A DNA stretch of 64,000 nt from Apostichopus parvimensis (taxonomy: Eukaryota; Echinodermata; Holothuroidea; Aspidochirotida; Stichopodidae), in contig KN884612.1 in the NCBI GenBank assembly GCA_000934455.1, forward strand, positions 93,953 to 157,952, written 5' to 3'. The position numbers were made by a program, and so were the translations under genes. Every line of letters starts with the position of its first letter. The first letter of the stretch is position 1. This document shows, one piece after another, positions 25,012 through 36,521 of this stretch. Under the pieces are notes generated by a model. It did no database searches, was not told the DNA's origin, and saw nothing but the letters and a program-made list of their open reading frames with translations.

Positions 25012-25380
25012 AATGAAAAGAGTTAATAATATTATAGCATGCCACAAGATAACCTAGTACAGTATCATTTATTTGACAAACAATAACACACCTAAAATGG
25101 TTTAAAAAAATGTTCTTTCCACCCCAATTCAGCTAAAGTGGTTCAATAAACCAAACAAATGGCACTAGCCTAGGCTCATAAATAGTGAGGGTAGCCTTTA
25201 CTGCATGTGAGTCAAATAGAAAAAAAAAATTGACTATACAACGGATAACTTACAATTGAGTAGAACATACTGTCCTTAAGACACAACATTATAGGAGTGC
25301 ATGTGCATTTTCAATGAAATGTGAGTTCAAAATGAATATGGCTTTACAGTGATGTCACGCCACTTCCCTTCTATGAAACG

Positions 25381-25843
25381 TCATTTGGTTCCCTGATCGT
25401 AGAGGTTCATCACCTGGGTAGCCCATATCTTCTTTTCAGTCAAATTTATTTTGGTTAAGTCATCGACGATGAAGAATGTCTGTCCTGCAAGCGCCGTCCG
25501 TCTGTTCTTCATAACGAAAACCGTATCCTCAAAGGAGTACCAGAATGAGAGGTGGTATATCCCCATGCCCCTGCCGTCTCTATGGCATCGTTCGATGGAT
25601 ATGTTTGGAACATCGGGAAGGAGAGGAATAACCATACTTTTGACGATCGTTTCACAATCCTCCTCTTCAGATTGAGGTATGCCGACAACTCAAAAATTGT
25701 TTCGCCGAGACATTCTTGGAGCTCTTCTACTACATGTGCATAACTTATAGGCTTAATTGCTTAGGCGTGGTCTGGGATTTCGGCCGTGCAGAATTTTGTT
25801 TATTTGCCGATGAGGATCGGCCTCTTCTTCCAGGTTCTGGCAT
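25381..25843 (-). pseudogene. LINE ORF1 remnant (RNA-binding protein)
   Basis: A basic, Ser-rich N-terminus starts at 25,843 and meets a stop after about 32 codons. Further on, SEEEDCETIVKSMVIPLLPD and NISIERCHRDGRGMGIYHLS match the RRM and C-terminal domain of L1-like ORF1 proteins (I-x-I-E-R-x-H-R). Broken by at least one stop and frame changes. Confidence 0.7.
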
Positions 25844-25999
25844 TTTCACAAAAAGGCAGTCTAATTATGTGGATTATTTATGAAGAAATGCTCAAAATGT
25901 TATATCCATGTACAACAATGTTTTTACTCACTGGAGCTCATAAACTTACCCGGTATAGCTTCAGACGACTTCCACATGAACACGGTGATCCGTGATTGT

Positions 26000-27500
26000 A
26001 TAAAAAGAGTACCGGTCCAACATTGATCAGACTCATGCGCTAGCAAATGTATTACACATAATAACGTAATGTTGAAAATAAAGCAACATACACAGGTACA
26101 ACTTTTTTTGGACTCATTACAGTCAAGGTACAGTCTTGAATTCGACTGTCAGCGACGGAATTGATGATTCGACGGTATTGGTGAAATGTCCTTTCGAACG
26201 GCTCTGTCTGAAACGGGAACAATATTAGAGAGAGACCAAGAGACCTAATAGGTTGAATGGGCAACAGAAATAATGTAAATAGAGCTAGGCATAGTAATTA
26301 TGAACGGATACCGAAAAGTCAATACATTTACACTTGAATGCTTTCGATTAATGGTTTGAACTGTTTTTATACGCAGCCAGTAATGTTTTTCGTTTTTTTT
26401 ACTCGATCTCTGCAAAATAGTCAATGTTTTTGAAAAGCAAATACATACACAATATGAACAGAATATTCTCTAGCCCGTTGAGATTGAATACATAATTGGG
26501 CTTTAATAAGTTCAAGGAGCAAGTCAAAGACTGTTTGGAAATGTCATTTTTGTTTTAATTCGTTTTAATGAAAGCAGTAACAGTATAATCGTACACTTGC
26601 AATTTAGACGTTTGAAGAATTCGAAGCTAATTGTAATCACAAAAGTTGTTTTTACTTGTTATATACATTGTGGTACCTTCCTTTCAACAACAAAGCTTCT
26701 TTACATCGAAGGTTGTATGACAGTATAACGATGTGCAAAGGTATTACGAAAAAAGTAGGACATCGTCTGCTAGTTTTGGTATTCTACTAATACGAGTATA
26801 TTGAATTTGTATTACAACTATATATTTGTCTTCTATATTTCTTTGATTTAAATGACATGGGAGGTGCATGATTCCTAATGTTATGGACGAAGGAAAAGGT
26901 TCTAAGCTCTAAATTGATTTTGGTTTTATAGCCTACGTTTATGTGTTGCCATGAAAACGGTAGACAGGATGAGACCATAAGCTTTTTATATATCACTTTT
27001 AATCCTCTTTAAACCTCTACAAATGAAATAAAACTGAACTAAATCAGTTCAACTAGCAGACACTAGTTTTGTTTATTTTTCACCTTCATTATTTAAATAC
27101 ATAAATGATCAAATAGCTTAAATTGATGTATTAATTTGTCTTAGCGCAATTTTAATGGGTACAAGCAGGAGGATGTGTTGTTCAATGAAGACAAGTTCTT
27201 TCAAATCATATTAGGCCGGACACAAGTCCGATATGGTACTACCTCCATGGATAGACCTACCAATTATGGATAGGCTAAATTTATGTCAATCAGATAGAAA
27301 ACACCGTTAAGGAAAGTTTTCTTGCAATACCAGAGATAATTAATAACTTTAGTTAAATAAAAGTTATGCACAACATATTTGCTTGAATTGCAATGTACGT
27401 CGACGTCTCCTTTATTTCCGATTTGAGACCCAATATCACTCTGATATGGACCACCAAGATGACAAATTTCAAACCCAGTATTTGGGTCACTTGTTTTGAC
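26000..27500. other. Unit A-specific sequence upstream of the LINE
   Basis: No match found in unit B. It includes a minus-strand stretch at about 26,110-26,208 with a good acceptor (CCCGTTTCAG) and an open reading TEPFERTFHQYRRIINSVAD. I do not recognise it and cannot place it in a gene; it may be LINE 5' sequence or chance. Confidence 0.3.
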
Positions 27501-30500
27501 TCAAGATAATTATAATTGTTTGTTTCTCTCCTGAATTTTGTCTTAGTTCAACAACTGGAAATAAGTATGGGCCAAATGTGTTTGAGTGTATAGCTATAGT
27601 AGCGCTTTTACACAAATCGGTAGATAATCTGCACTACATGGATTTAAAGCAAATTGTAAAACAAATCAACTTTCCAGCATCCATGCAACAAAGAGTGAAG
27701 ATTTTCTTTCCGACAGTTGAGAAGTGCCTAAAATATTACCGTTTTAGTTGGTCCTTAAAAAGTATAATTTTGTTACCAATCAGTGCTTAATTTGTGTTAG
27801 GATATGACCATTTAACTTTAATTCTGAGTGAAATATTAATTTTAGCAAGTATTACATATATCATATTTCAGAAGTACCTCGATATCTTGCAGTAATTACG
27901 AATAGGCATCGCCATGTTTTAACAAAGATGAAGGTACTTTGTGGGTTTGCAGTATAATTGACGTTACTGCACTTAAAACCTGAATTTTCAGCTCCCACCA
28001 TGAGATAAGAGCAGAAACTTTAAAAAGTTTAGCTTTGTCTTCAAAGTCCAGTTTTTGGAAGAACGAAGTCTATTCTATTTTGGCAAATTATATCATTTTC
28101 GCTTACCACGTAATAAAAACTATTCTTGAACGGTGCGTGTTTTACATTTCTTGATATTCGTCGATGCGTGATGCAACTATTCGTATTTTTAGTTTTTTTT
28201 TCGCCTTAGTATTAAGTTAATCCCAATATTAACCTCCTTCTTTTGTTGTACTTAATTAGCCAGAATCAATGACTTAAGCATTGTCTAACATGTTAACGTT
28301 AAAAGTGATGGTACAGTTATAGTCTCGCTGTAAATGGTCTCGGGTTGAGTATGGATAAAACTGGTTGATGTTTGTGTCCAGTCTCTTATATTGGTGAATT
28401 TTCTCAAAAAGCTGTAATCTAAAGAATTAAATGTGGTTCATGCGAGCTGTCCTGTTGTATATAGTTGTTGGTTAAGTAGGATATAACATTAAAATTCATA
28501 CGGTATTGGAGTAAGTATACTGTTTTTTGTTCATATTTGACATATGTTGGCACAGCGTATTTTAATAGTTATGGTGTATTCCTTACTGCTGTTAAACTTA
28601 CAACCAAATGCGAAAGCATGTGCATGGAACTGGATATTAATCCTCCAAATTCGCCAACCCCACCCATTCCCCTCATTAACAAATAACAATGTATTGACAA
28701 CTGCAGGGTATCAGCAAATTGCGTACATTCAGCACTGATAAATATTGTTTTGAGAAGAGGGCCAGAGAGAACGAAACGTCTAGCAATATTTATTAAATTG
28801 AACAAAATTAATTGCAGGCCGGTAGGGTGCTGATGCCGACTGCATAGAGGGCCTCTATAACATATTAGTGTAACAATGTGGGACAACCCTTTTCGCAAGC
28901 CTAACTGAAAACTTTCGAGGGTTGAATTATGGTCAGCTGTCTACCAAATAATGATTCCTTGCATGCATGGACCGTTTTTGTTTGTGTTTGTGTTTGTGTG
29001 TAGGTCATAAATTGGAAAATTGATAATTTTACAACGGAAAAGAGACACACATTTTCTTGGTAACTGCTACATGTTCTGTTTGATAATTACATTATAAGTT
29101 ACGTAAAATGACATATTCATATGTTAATTTGTTGTTGTTATACAAAGTTTCTCAACTTATATATTTGTTTACCTTCCTTTTTACTCATATTGCTGTATAT
29201 CATATTGAACTATACATGACAGACTGAACTTAATGCAGTCAAATTTAAACATGTCGTTAAATCCGTTCATAAACTTATACGTATGTGAAGTAAACTAAAA
29301 TATTGTATTTTAATTATATCAGGAAAAAGTTTGCTACACTTTGAGTTTGATATTTAGATACCGATTTAAGTAAAAGGACATGTTCATATGTTTATTTGTT
29401 GTTGTTAAACAAAGTTTTTCATCTACTGTTCATTTCTTTATACCTTCATTTTCGCTCTTAGTGATGTATATTATATTGATGGTATTCTTTAGTTTCTTCA
29501 TACTATGAATGTCAAGCAAAACGCGAGAAACTTGACAATTGATTCATGTCTTTGAATTAGCACTATAGTATACACAGAATCGTGAGGATTCTGAATATCA
29601 ACATATAAGTATTTTCCAATGAATTAAAAATTGATACTAGCGATAATTTGATGTGTCTGAAGGTTATCATGCTTTTTAAGAATGAAGAATATTCCATTCT
29701 GTTTATTATTACTTCACTCCAAATGGAATGGTAATGCTGTAAATTCCAAAATTTATTTTGTGAATCAGTATTTCATTGTCGCATGCGAGTTGCCTTCTCA
29801 TGTATTGCACCTGCCCTACACCAATTAAGCTGTGTCATTTGTAACTTCCTGATGTCAGCCGGGTGGTGTCGCTATTTTGTTACGTATCATATGACATGCG
29901 GGTCACAAATGTACTTCTAAATAAGAGTACGTTGCTACTTCAACATAACTACCCGGCGGGATTGAATAGATATCATGCTAGCATCAATCACAGTTACAGC
30001 AAAACAGAAACATCAGCAGTTGCCAAGGCAACATAACTAGGCTACCTATAATAATACGATAAGGTAATCATTTCTAAAGTACCGCCCTCACATAGTCAAA
30101 AGATTTACGACCACGGTAAGACAAACACTGGTGCAGTATAACAATTGATAAGAAGTGTAAAGGTTACAAATAGACGACAACCTATGAAAATAAAGATACT
30201 GCTTGAATGTTTGCTTTTACATTCACAGGAAACTATTGTTTGTCAAAGTCCACTAGTTTGGTTATTATGATAGAGCTACGTTTGATCATATTACGTTATC
30301 ATTCATATGTGTTCATAGAAAAGGCCTATTACATACAGTAATACGATAGCTTAAGGAAGTAGAAACGGTTCCGTTACACTACGAATAAGAATTGAGCTAT
30401 AGTGTGTGTTACATGTTATGTTGTAAAATCACCGACGGTTGTGAAAGAGACTCAACCTACTTCATAAGTGACAAGTAAATAGGCAACCAACGCCTGTGAC

Positions 30501-33000
30501 GAAACAATTGCTACAAACGACAATAAATGCAGGATAAGCCTGGGACCAATAGTATTACGTCATTGAAGTTGAGTACAGTTTAATGAGCAACTCAATGAAT
30601 TGAAATTAGTGTAAACCTGCGTTGGTCTTTCCCCACTTACTACTGACACATTGATGTAAATGTTTTAGTGCGTGTATAGTGAACTAGTACTTATATATAA
30701 CTTTAAGTACTTGCAGTGGCTTCCAAAAACAAAGTATTAAATAGGTCTATCGATTTCCATTGTGTCTTGTTTCAGATTTAGGAATTCAGTGTGTAATGTC
30801 ATATTTGAACACATAAGGAACTATAAATAACCCATTGACCTATGTTGCGATGATATTGCGATGATATTACAACATATACTGCATTACCATCACTGTACGT
30901 GATTGTGCATGCGGTAACTCGTTGTACTAGACTGAATTGATTTTGATACACTATGGATTCTTGTATCACTGTTCACCAAGTTATGCCTACAGCATGGTTT
31001 AGGGAATGCTTTTAAAATTAATATATTAAGTCTAAAAAAATGTTCGTGTGCATTTGCATTCACTGGCAATATCCTCTGACACAATCTAACACGTTATGTG
31101 ACATTAAACATATAATGTATCTTACACACATTACCATCGCATATAGCTTATGCTTTTTCTTAACAAGTTCCCCAAGTATGTCATAGTCATCTCAGTCTGA
31201 TTGGGAGAACCCTGTCTAACGTTGCAGTACCATTTTGTTTTCATTAATAACCAAGATGACGATAAAAAAGTTCAAGCCGATGCCGGTATATTATGGTATG
31301 TTATGAACCACGATTTTTAATCAACATGTTGCAATACTCATCTTAATTAACATTGCAAGAAATAAATGAAACCATAACATTCTAATAATGTGGCACAAAA
31401 ATGTTAAATATTAGGTTTGCCCAAGTAATCGGTCATTAAGTAACATGAACATGTTGAATCTACTTAATGAAGAGGGATCTTTCTTAACTGCTTTAGGAGT
31501 TTGTTTATAACAATTATCCCTATAAAAGAGGGCAATGTTGGTTGTTGTGATTGTGTTTCCCTTCACGCTACTAATGGAGGTGTAACTATTTACTATTCAC
31601 GAGGAGAAACGTTTATTGTGGTTTCAGTTAAATTGCTTTGAATTTGACAATCCTACGTCTTTTATGACGATAAATTAGTGATAAGTAACACGTAACTAAA
31701 TGAAAGTCCCATCTTAGAAAAATAAAAGTGCCAATTAACCACTCCCAAACTTATGCTTTTAATCAGACTCTCAGTTTGGTGATTGCATCATATACTGCAT
31801 TTATTTGAAAGCTTCTACCATACTACTCTGTTCATTACAGAGCTCAAATCGAAACATTTGGTTGTTTTTCTCATTGTCTTTGAAATCACTTCTTTTTTAA
31901 ATTGAAACGATGCGGTTCAAAGTTAGTTTAGGAGTACAGGTTGCCGTTTCGTTTGCAAATTAACTGTATCAAAATTCCTTGCTATCTGAAGATCATTTCT
32001 GTGCTGCAGAGTTTTTGGAGGCCATGTTAAGTACAAGATTTTACCAGTGAATAGTTAGCAGTCTTTCATTGTAGTCAACATGTTCATTGTACCGTATATA
32101 AAACTAAACAAACAAAGATCGCTTCGATCGCTTCAATTACTATCAATCAATTATATTATTAAAGAAAACAATTAGGCTGGATGAAATCAGAAAATACTTT
32201 GTATTGAAAAAGTAGACAAAATTCTTATATATGATCAGCAACCATATATCTGAATTTGTGGATATGTCGATATTAGGTAAGCACCGTCAGATCCAGCAAC
32301 ATATCATATTTGCAACAATAAGTTTTGTTAAAGGTCACACACGTTTTCTTCCACGAACAATATTTTCGTATACAAGTAAGTAAATAAACTGGTCCTCTTT
32401 GAAGTAAAGGCATTGTTAACGTTGTTTTCGACTTTGATCAACGTCCGGGAAACCCCTAATCTTTACCGATACTCTCGTGCACAAGATCAGCTAAACGATT
32501 ACAGTGTCTGGTTACGATAACAGGTCAATTGGTTTTCAATCCCTGTGTGGTTAACAAGAAGGAAGTACACGATGATTGAACTAACGCATTGCAAAGCATG
32601 AGCATTGAGCATTGAGCATTGAGCCTTATACTCAACAGAAAATATCACAAGGGCAATACAGAAAACAAAGAATCTTTCTTCTGTATCATCACTGTGCAAC
32701 AAATTGCGTTTAATTTGAAAATTAACCTCATATATGCAGTTGCAATAAAAAAAAAGCATCATCATCTTTTACTTTTACAATTAAATTGTAATTACTGACA
32801 TACTTTGTAGTATGATGTAATAAATACATCATAGTTTGACTTAGTTTTTTTCACATTATTTATTTCACAAGAGAACAAATTCTCTCATCATATTTGTTTT
32901 TTAGAGATATATCACTACATGATTACATTAGTTGGTTTCAATTTAAATTAAATATTAAAAAAATTGCATATTCCACGTACCAAAATGTTCTTCCAAGAAA
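27500..33000. other. Spacer A, distal part, homologous to 60,200-64,000
   Basis: No gene supported. From about 27,900 to 31,000 it aligns with about 60,250 to 64,000 of unit B, with many small indels. It contains an internal near-duplication (29,099-29,205 and 29,362-29,482) present once in unit B, and a segment at about 28,690-28,900 not matched in unit B. Short open frames here are not conserved between units. Confidence 0.5.
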
Positions 33001-33002
33001 TA

Positions 33003-33008
33003 TTTATT
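33003..33008 (-). terminator. Polyadenylation signal of copy B
   Basis: AATAAA on the minus strand, about 224 nt past the proposed stop codon, in AT-rich sequence. Consistent with a short 3' untranslated region. Confidence 0.55.
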
Positions 33009-33231
33009 TTAATGTAAACTATATTCAAACTTATTCTTGCCAAGTACGGACACCTTTCAAATAATATATACATTCAAATAAGGATAACAAGTAAAACGAT
33101 GGAAAATATAAAAATATGTCAGTCGATATTAAGTATTTCTTTTCGGTAGTTCTTCCGTCAAATTATGTTTCCATACTCATCGTTCAAATTTGATAGTCGG
33201 CGATAAATGCTTGCATCTATTGAAGGTCTTC

Positions 33232-33252
33232 TTATCCGATTTCCTGATATTC
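33232..33252 (-). CDS. Copy B C-terminal tail exon
   Basis: Acceptor with a good pyrimidine tract (TTTTTGTCAAAAG) and an upstream CTAAC branch-like site. In phase 0 it reads EYQEIG then TAA, giving a very short tail with a Tyr-Gln-Glu-Ile motif. A different frame of the same exon stays open for about 31 codons and contains YRRL and DEYGNII, but would need a different phase from the preceding exon. Confidence 0.5.
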   Translation of the reverse strand, partial: EYQEIG

Positions 33253-33524
33253 CTTTTGACAAAAAGTTAGAAAGTTGATGAAGTTGATGTACTAAACCAC
33301 AGTGGTATTTCATGAAGTAAAACATTTTAAACATTATTTATTATTACAGAATATAAATCACTTCAGAGAAAATACGTGTATTCCTTACAGGGGTGATAAC
33401 AAAGGTTTGTTTAACTTCCGAAAAGTGAAATGTGGGATAAAACTCAATTGCTTCACAAGCAATCCTTGGTTGACGCAAAATCTATTTAATATTAACCATA
33501 AGTGTATTACTTTGTTGTTCTTAC

Positions 33525-33624
33525 CTTATCCTCATGGCACATTGCAGCCAGCTTATATGTGACATCATCAATTTTAAGTCTTTCTTCTACAGCTGGTTCC
33601 CAACAAGTTATCATCACCTGCCAG
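33525..33624 (-). CDS. Copy B kinase exon 7 (subdomain XI)
   Basis: Acceptor CATCTCAG, donor AAG/GTAAGA, phase 2 to 0. It reads WQVMITCWEPAVEERLKIDD then VTYKLAAMCHEDK, matching the M-x-x-C-W...R-P-x-F end of tyrosine kinases; the conserved Arg is kept. Confidence 0.9.
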
Positions 33625-33721
33625 CTGAGATGAACAAACAGAGCCAATGTAACCATACAAAACATAAACAGGGTGTTTAGAGAAAGCTCAGTAACATTAA
33701 GTACAAATAAAGTTGACTTAC

Positions 33722-33818
33722 ATGGCTCCTGGACAGTTATCGGGCAGAGGGAGCTGCTGTTTTGCGCGAAGGCTCTTCTCGACATCAGATCTGGTTTGTC
33801 CTTTGTACGGCTCCGATC
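33722..33818 (-). CDS. Copy B kinase exon 6 (subdomain X)
   Basis: 97 nt, phase 1 to 2, acceptor TGTGTAG, donor AT/GTAAGT. It reads SEPYKGQTRSDVEKSLRAKQ then QLPLPDNCPGAM, equivalent to the PY-x-G...L-P-x-P-x-x-C-P stretch of RTKs. Confidence 0.9.
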
Positions 33819-34101
33819 CTACACAGAGGTAAATAATTTAAGATACCGTGAAAATACATTATCTACTTTTCCATTATGTCAAATACAAAAAAATATTTGG
33901 TTAATATATGTCTACATCACATAGAGAATAAATTCTATGAGCCTTTGTACTTATGAAACACAATAAAATAAAAGTACAGCATATTTTAATCAGGAAATTG
34001 TGCGAAATAAAGTTAAATATAAAATGCAGGAATGACTCTTTGCTTGTAAATCAGTCGTATGCGGGCTACAATATTCGATTATATCAGTAAAATGCGCTTA
34101 C

Positions 34102-34210
34102 CGTAACTGAAAATTTCCCAGAGGAGAACACCAAAAGACCATACGTCTCCTGCTGGAGAAATTGTTTCAAGAAAGAGAAACTCTGGGGACATCCATTGAA
34201 AGGGAACGTT
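34102..34210 (-). CDS. Copy B kinase exon 5 (SPE and DVWSFG)
   Basis: 109 nt, phase 0 to 1, acceptor TTTCGCACAG, donor GTAAGC. It reads NVPFQWMSPEFLFLETISPA and GDVWSFGVLLWEIFSYG. P-x-x-W-M-x-P-E is the RTK P+1 loop, and D-V-W-S-F-G is the subdomain IX structural aspartate. Confidence 0.95.
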
Positions 34211-34412
34211 CTGTGCGAAAGAAACATATGGCCTTTTAAATAAAAACAGTGACATTTAAAATTAGCCTGTACTTCGAATAAAAATATCTTTTAGTATGGA
34301 TAAATGAGGACTTTAATTAGCTAATAGGAGCAGGAAAACTCTTTGTACATATATATCTTGCAAGTTAATTTAATAGCTATCTTATAAACAACCGATTGGA
34401 GCAAATACTGAC

Positions 34413-34532
34413 CTCATTCCAAAATAATTTAGTCCATTCTTTTGCGTTTTCCATTGACACAAAGTCGTATAACTTGCACCTCCCAGCAGCATCCAGCAAG
34501 ACTTTCTTACTGCGAAGACCGGGGCTTACGAA
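34413..34532 (-). CDS. Copy B kinase exon 4 (catalytic loop and degenerate DFG)
   Basis: 120 nt, phase 0 to 0, acceptor GAACAG, donor GTCAGT. It reads FVSPGLRSKKVLLDAAGRCK then LYDFVSMENAKEWTKLFWNE. The HRD aspartate is Gly, the AARN asparagine is Lys, and DFG is DFV. The segment from DFV to SPE is about 24 residues and lacks the usual twin tyrosines, so the activation loop is short and non-canonical. Confidence 0.92.
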
Positions 34533-35196
34533 CTGTTCAAGATTAAATGTTTTCATTACAGACTTACAGTGATTAAGTAGTACATCGATTATTAAAAGAA
34601 TCGTTCAGATTTAAATTGCCTCGAAAAGGCTTAACCGATACTGCCTGCTCCCAATGTTCCCAGTGTTTGCTGAAGTGTCTTTATTTACCAGACAAATGCC
34701 TCCTAAACGTTTGGACAACATTTTATTTGGAATTATTAATTACCATCTTATTATCTTTCTCCTCTTAGATGGTGATTACGAAAAAAGTTTATACACGCCA
34801 GATGACCCTTAACAGGTCGTCTAAGCAGTCCAAATTTAGATCATACCATAGAAATTCACACACCACATGTAAACTGCATTATGCCAGTCCATTTTCCATT
34901 ACCCGTTTAAACAAAGTCAGCCACCCTGCTTCTTAATTAACGTGCAGTCGCTAATGAAACTAGCATTCAGATAAAGACAACCCATATCATCTAACAGAAG
35001 TCCATATCAATTGCCTCACATGCAACTTTGTTAAGTAAAGCCACCATCGGTCTACATCTGATGCTGATTTGACCAATGCTCTTTGAAATCATTTGTTCCA
35101 TATCCGTATCCCTGTATTCTAAAGGAACAAAGTTTCCCCGCACAATTTACATATCTTTATCCAATAAATAATCACACTTGGATGGGATAAACTTAC

Positions 35197-35399
35197 TCTA
35201 TGTTTGGTCAAAAACTTTAATCCTCTCGCCACCTGAAGTGCATACTTTGGTAGATGTTCAGCATTTCCCTTCTCAGCAACTTGAAAACGCTTCTGTTTAG
35301 TATTGCTATACTGATGTACTTTCTGGGGACTGAACTCTTCAGTTAGGTGATCTGAGAGAGTTCCTCCGCTTAAATATTCACAAATCAGATAATTTGGTA
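35197..35399 (-). CDS. Copy B kinase exon 3 (hinge, insert, helix E)
   Basis: 203 nt, phase 1 to 0, acceptor TTTTCAG, donor GTAAGT. It carries the same LICEYLSGGTLSDHL hinge and ALQVARGLKFL helix as copy A, with only about two amino-acid differences. The flanking introns are also near-identical to copy A. Confidence 0.9.
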
Positions 35400-35683
35400 C
35401 TGAAAAGTAGTAACCATATAAAGTTATTCGAATGCGAATCAGTTATTAGTAGTATACTTACAAGAACAAACAAAATGACCTTATTGAATTCAAGTTTTAA
35501 TCATATATTTTTCTTGTTCTCAATTCATTTGTTATCTCTTAACTTAAAATTATCATGATCAGTATAATTATTTGAATTTATTGTAGTATTTATTTATAGC
35601 ACAACATACATGCAAAGAAAAAGGACTGCATTGTTAAGGTTGAATGGTTAATACCACATTTTGACAAGTGCGAGTATTCGTAC

Positions 35684-35791
35684 CTGTATCACACCATCCG
35701 AGAAGCTTCATAATACTGTTATCGCCGGGCAGTTTTAATATGTGTTGAACCTCTGAACTTTGTAATTCATTCATCCGCAAAGTTGAATCAC
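35684..35791 (-). CDS. Copy B kinase exon 2 (helix C to strand 5)
   Basis: 108 nt, symmetric phase 1. It reads GDSTLRMNELQSSEVQHILK then LPGDNSIMKLLGWCDTG. It differs from copy A only at the first few codons. Confidence 0.9.
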
Positions 35792-36074
35792 CTGAAAAGC
35801 AATCAGTCAGTAGATTGTTAAACGCATCGAGGTTATCACTGTCTCATCCACTGTACACTTTGATTAAGACAAGTTGAGTTTTTTAAATGTTTTTTTTTCT
35901 CTTTTAATCACATAACATTCGATGAAATAGTCGACGGGGTTAACACAAGTCATTCTCCTTAAAATATCATGCTTCTTTCACACGCGTTATTTTCAATATA
36001 TGTCTTTGTAAAACAATATGTACTGAAGATGTTACTTTCTTTTAGTCTGCTAAGGTAATATTCAAAGTAAATAC

Positions 36075-36254
36075 CTGACAAAGTTCTGACCACAGCTTCT
36101 AGATTTCCTGCTGCTCTCATAACCAAAGCCTTGTGATATCGTAACATTCCTTTTCCAGGTAAAAGGGAAACTAATTTCACATTCTTCTCTGGGACTTCAA
36201 GATTCTTGTTCTTCTTATTCTTATTAACTTCAAGTTCCTGAAGATCCATGTAAG
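36075..36254 (-). CDS. Copy B kinase exon 1 (glycine loop, ATP-lysine region)
   Basis: 180 nt, symmetric phase 1. YMDLQELEVNKNKKNKNLEV, then KLVSLLPGKGMLRYHKALV and LEAVVRTLSG. As in copy A, the glycine loop is degenerate and the ATP-binding lysine is Arg. Confidence 0.88.
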
Positions 36255-36474
36255 CTATAAAGACGGAAGCGTGACTTGGTGTGATATCATAACTAACTTT
36301 AACTTTAAGAATAAAACATTATGCATACAACTGCCAGTCGTGTCGGGGTTCGGTCACACTGATGGTGTTTGGTAACATAATACATCGCTGGATACCACTT
36401 ACTCCCAATCTCCAATTTAGTGAATATTGAAAACCGTGCTATGGATTTTGTTATCAACATAGAGAACCCAATAC

Positions 36475-36521
36475 TGTTGTCAGACGATTGGCAGGCTTGT
36501 TTTGTGCCTATCAAGCATCCT
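36475..36521 (-). CDS. Copy B juxtamembrane micro-exon 2 (47 nt)
   Basis: Acceptor TGCTTCTAG, phase 2 to 1, weak GTATTG donor, same length as in copy A. It reads GCLIGTKQACQSSDN and joins to TYMDLQ. Confidence 0.6.

Larger units (their letters stand above)
20900..25850 (-). mobile_element. Decayed LINE of the Tx1/L1-like type (ORF1 and ORF2)
   Basis: Minus-strand non-LTR retrotransposon, about 5 kb. ORF1 starts MPEPGRRGRSSSANKQNSAR at 25,843. ORF2 begins at about 25,011 with MALLRISTFNIREIR, followed by an apurinic-type endonuclease (CIYGPN, GVDFNF). Reverse transcriptase follows (LIHKPGKDHTLVTNFRP, QTGFIKGRFIG, FKKAFDKLNWKF, EYADDTTIFLDGS). The tail has a CMFCGE cysteine motif at about 21,070. 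Many stops and frameshifts make it inactive. It is absent from unit B, so it inserted after duplication or was lost there. Target-site duplications were not located. Confidence 0.85.
36..32000. repeat. Tandem segmental duplication, unit A
   Basis: Paired with unit B from about 34,440. Offsets between matching points are about 34,400 at the kinase end, about 35,900 at the signal exon and about 33,000 at the far end; the differences are explained by copy-specific insertions. The right limit is approximate. Confidence 0.85.

Noticed and set aside
28569-28898. Minus-strand reading of 109 codons
   Set aside because: Not conserved in unit B (about 61,000-61,080); includes a likely dispersed repeat fragment near 28,750-28,860.
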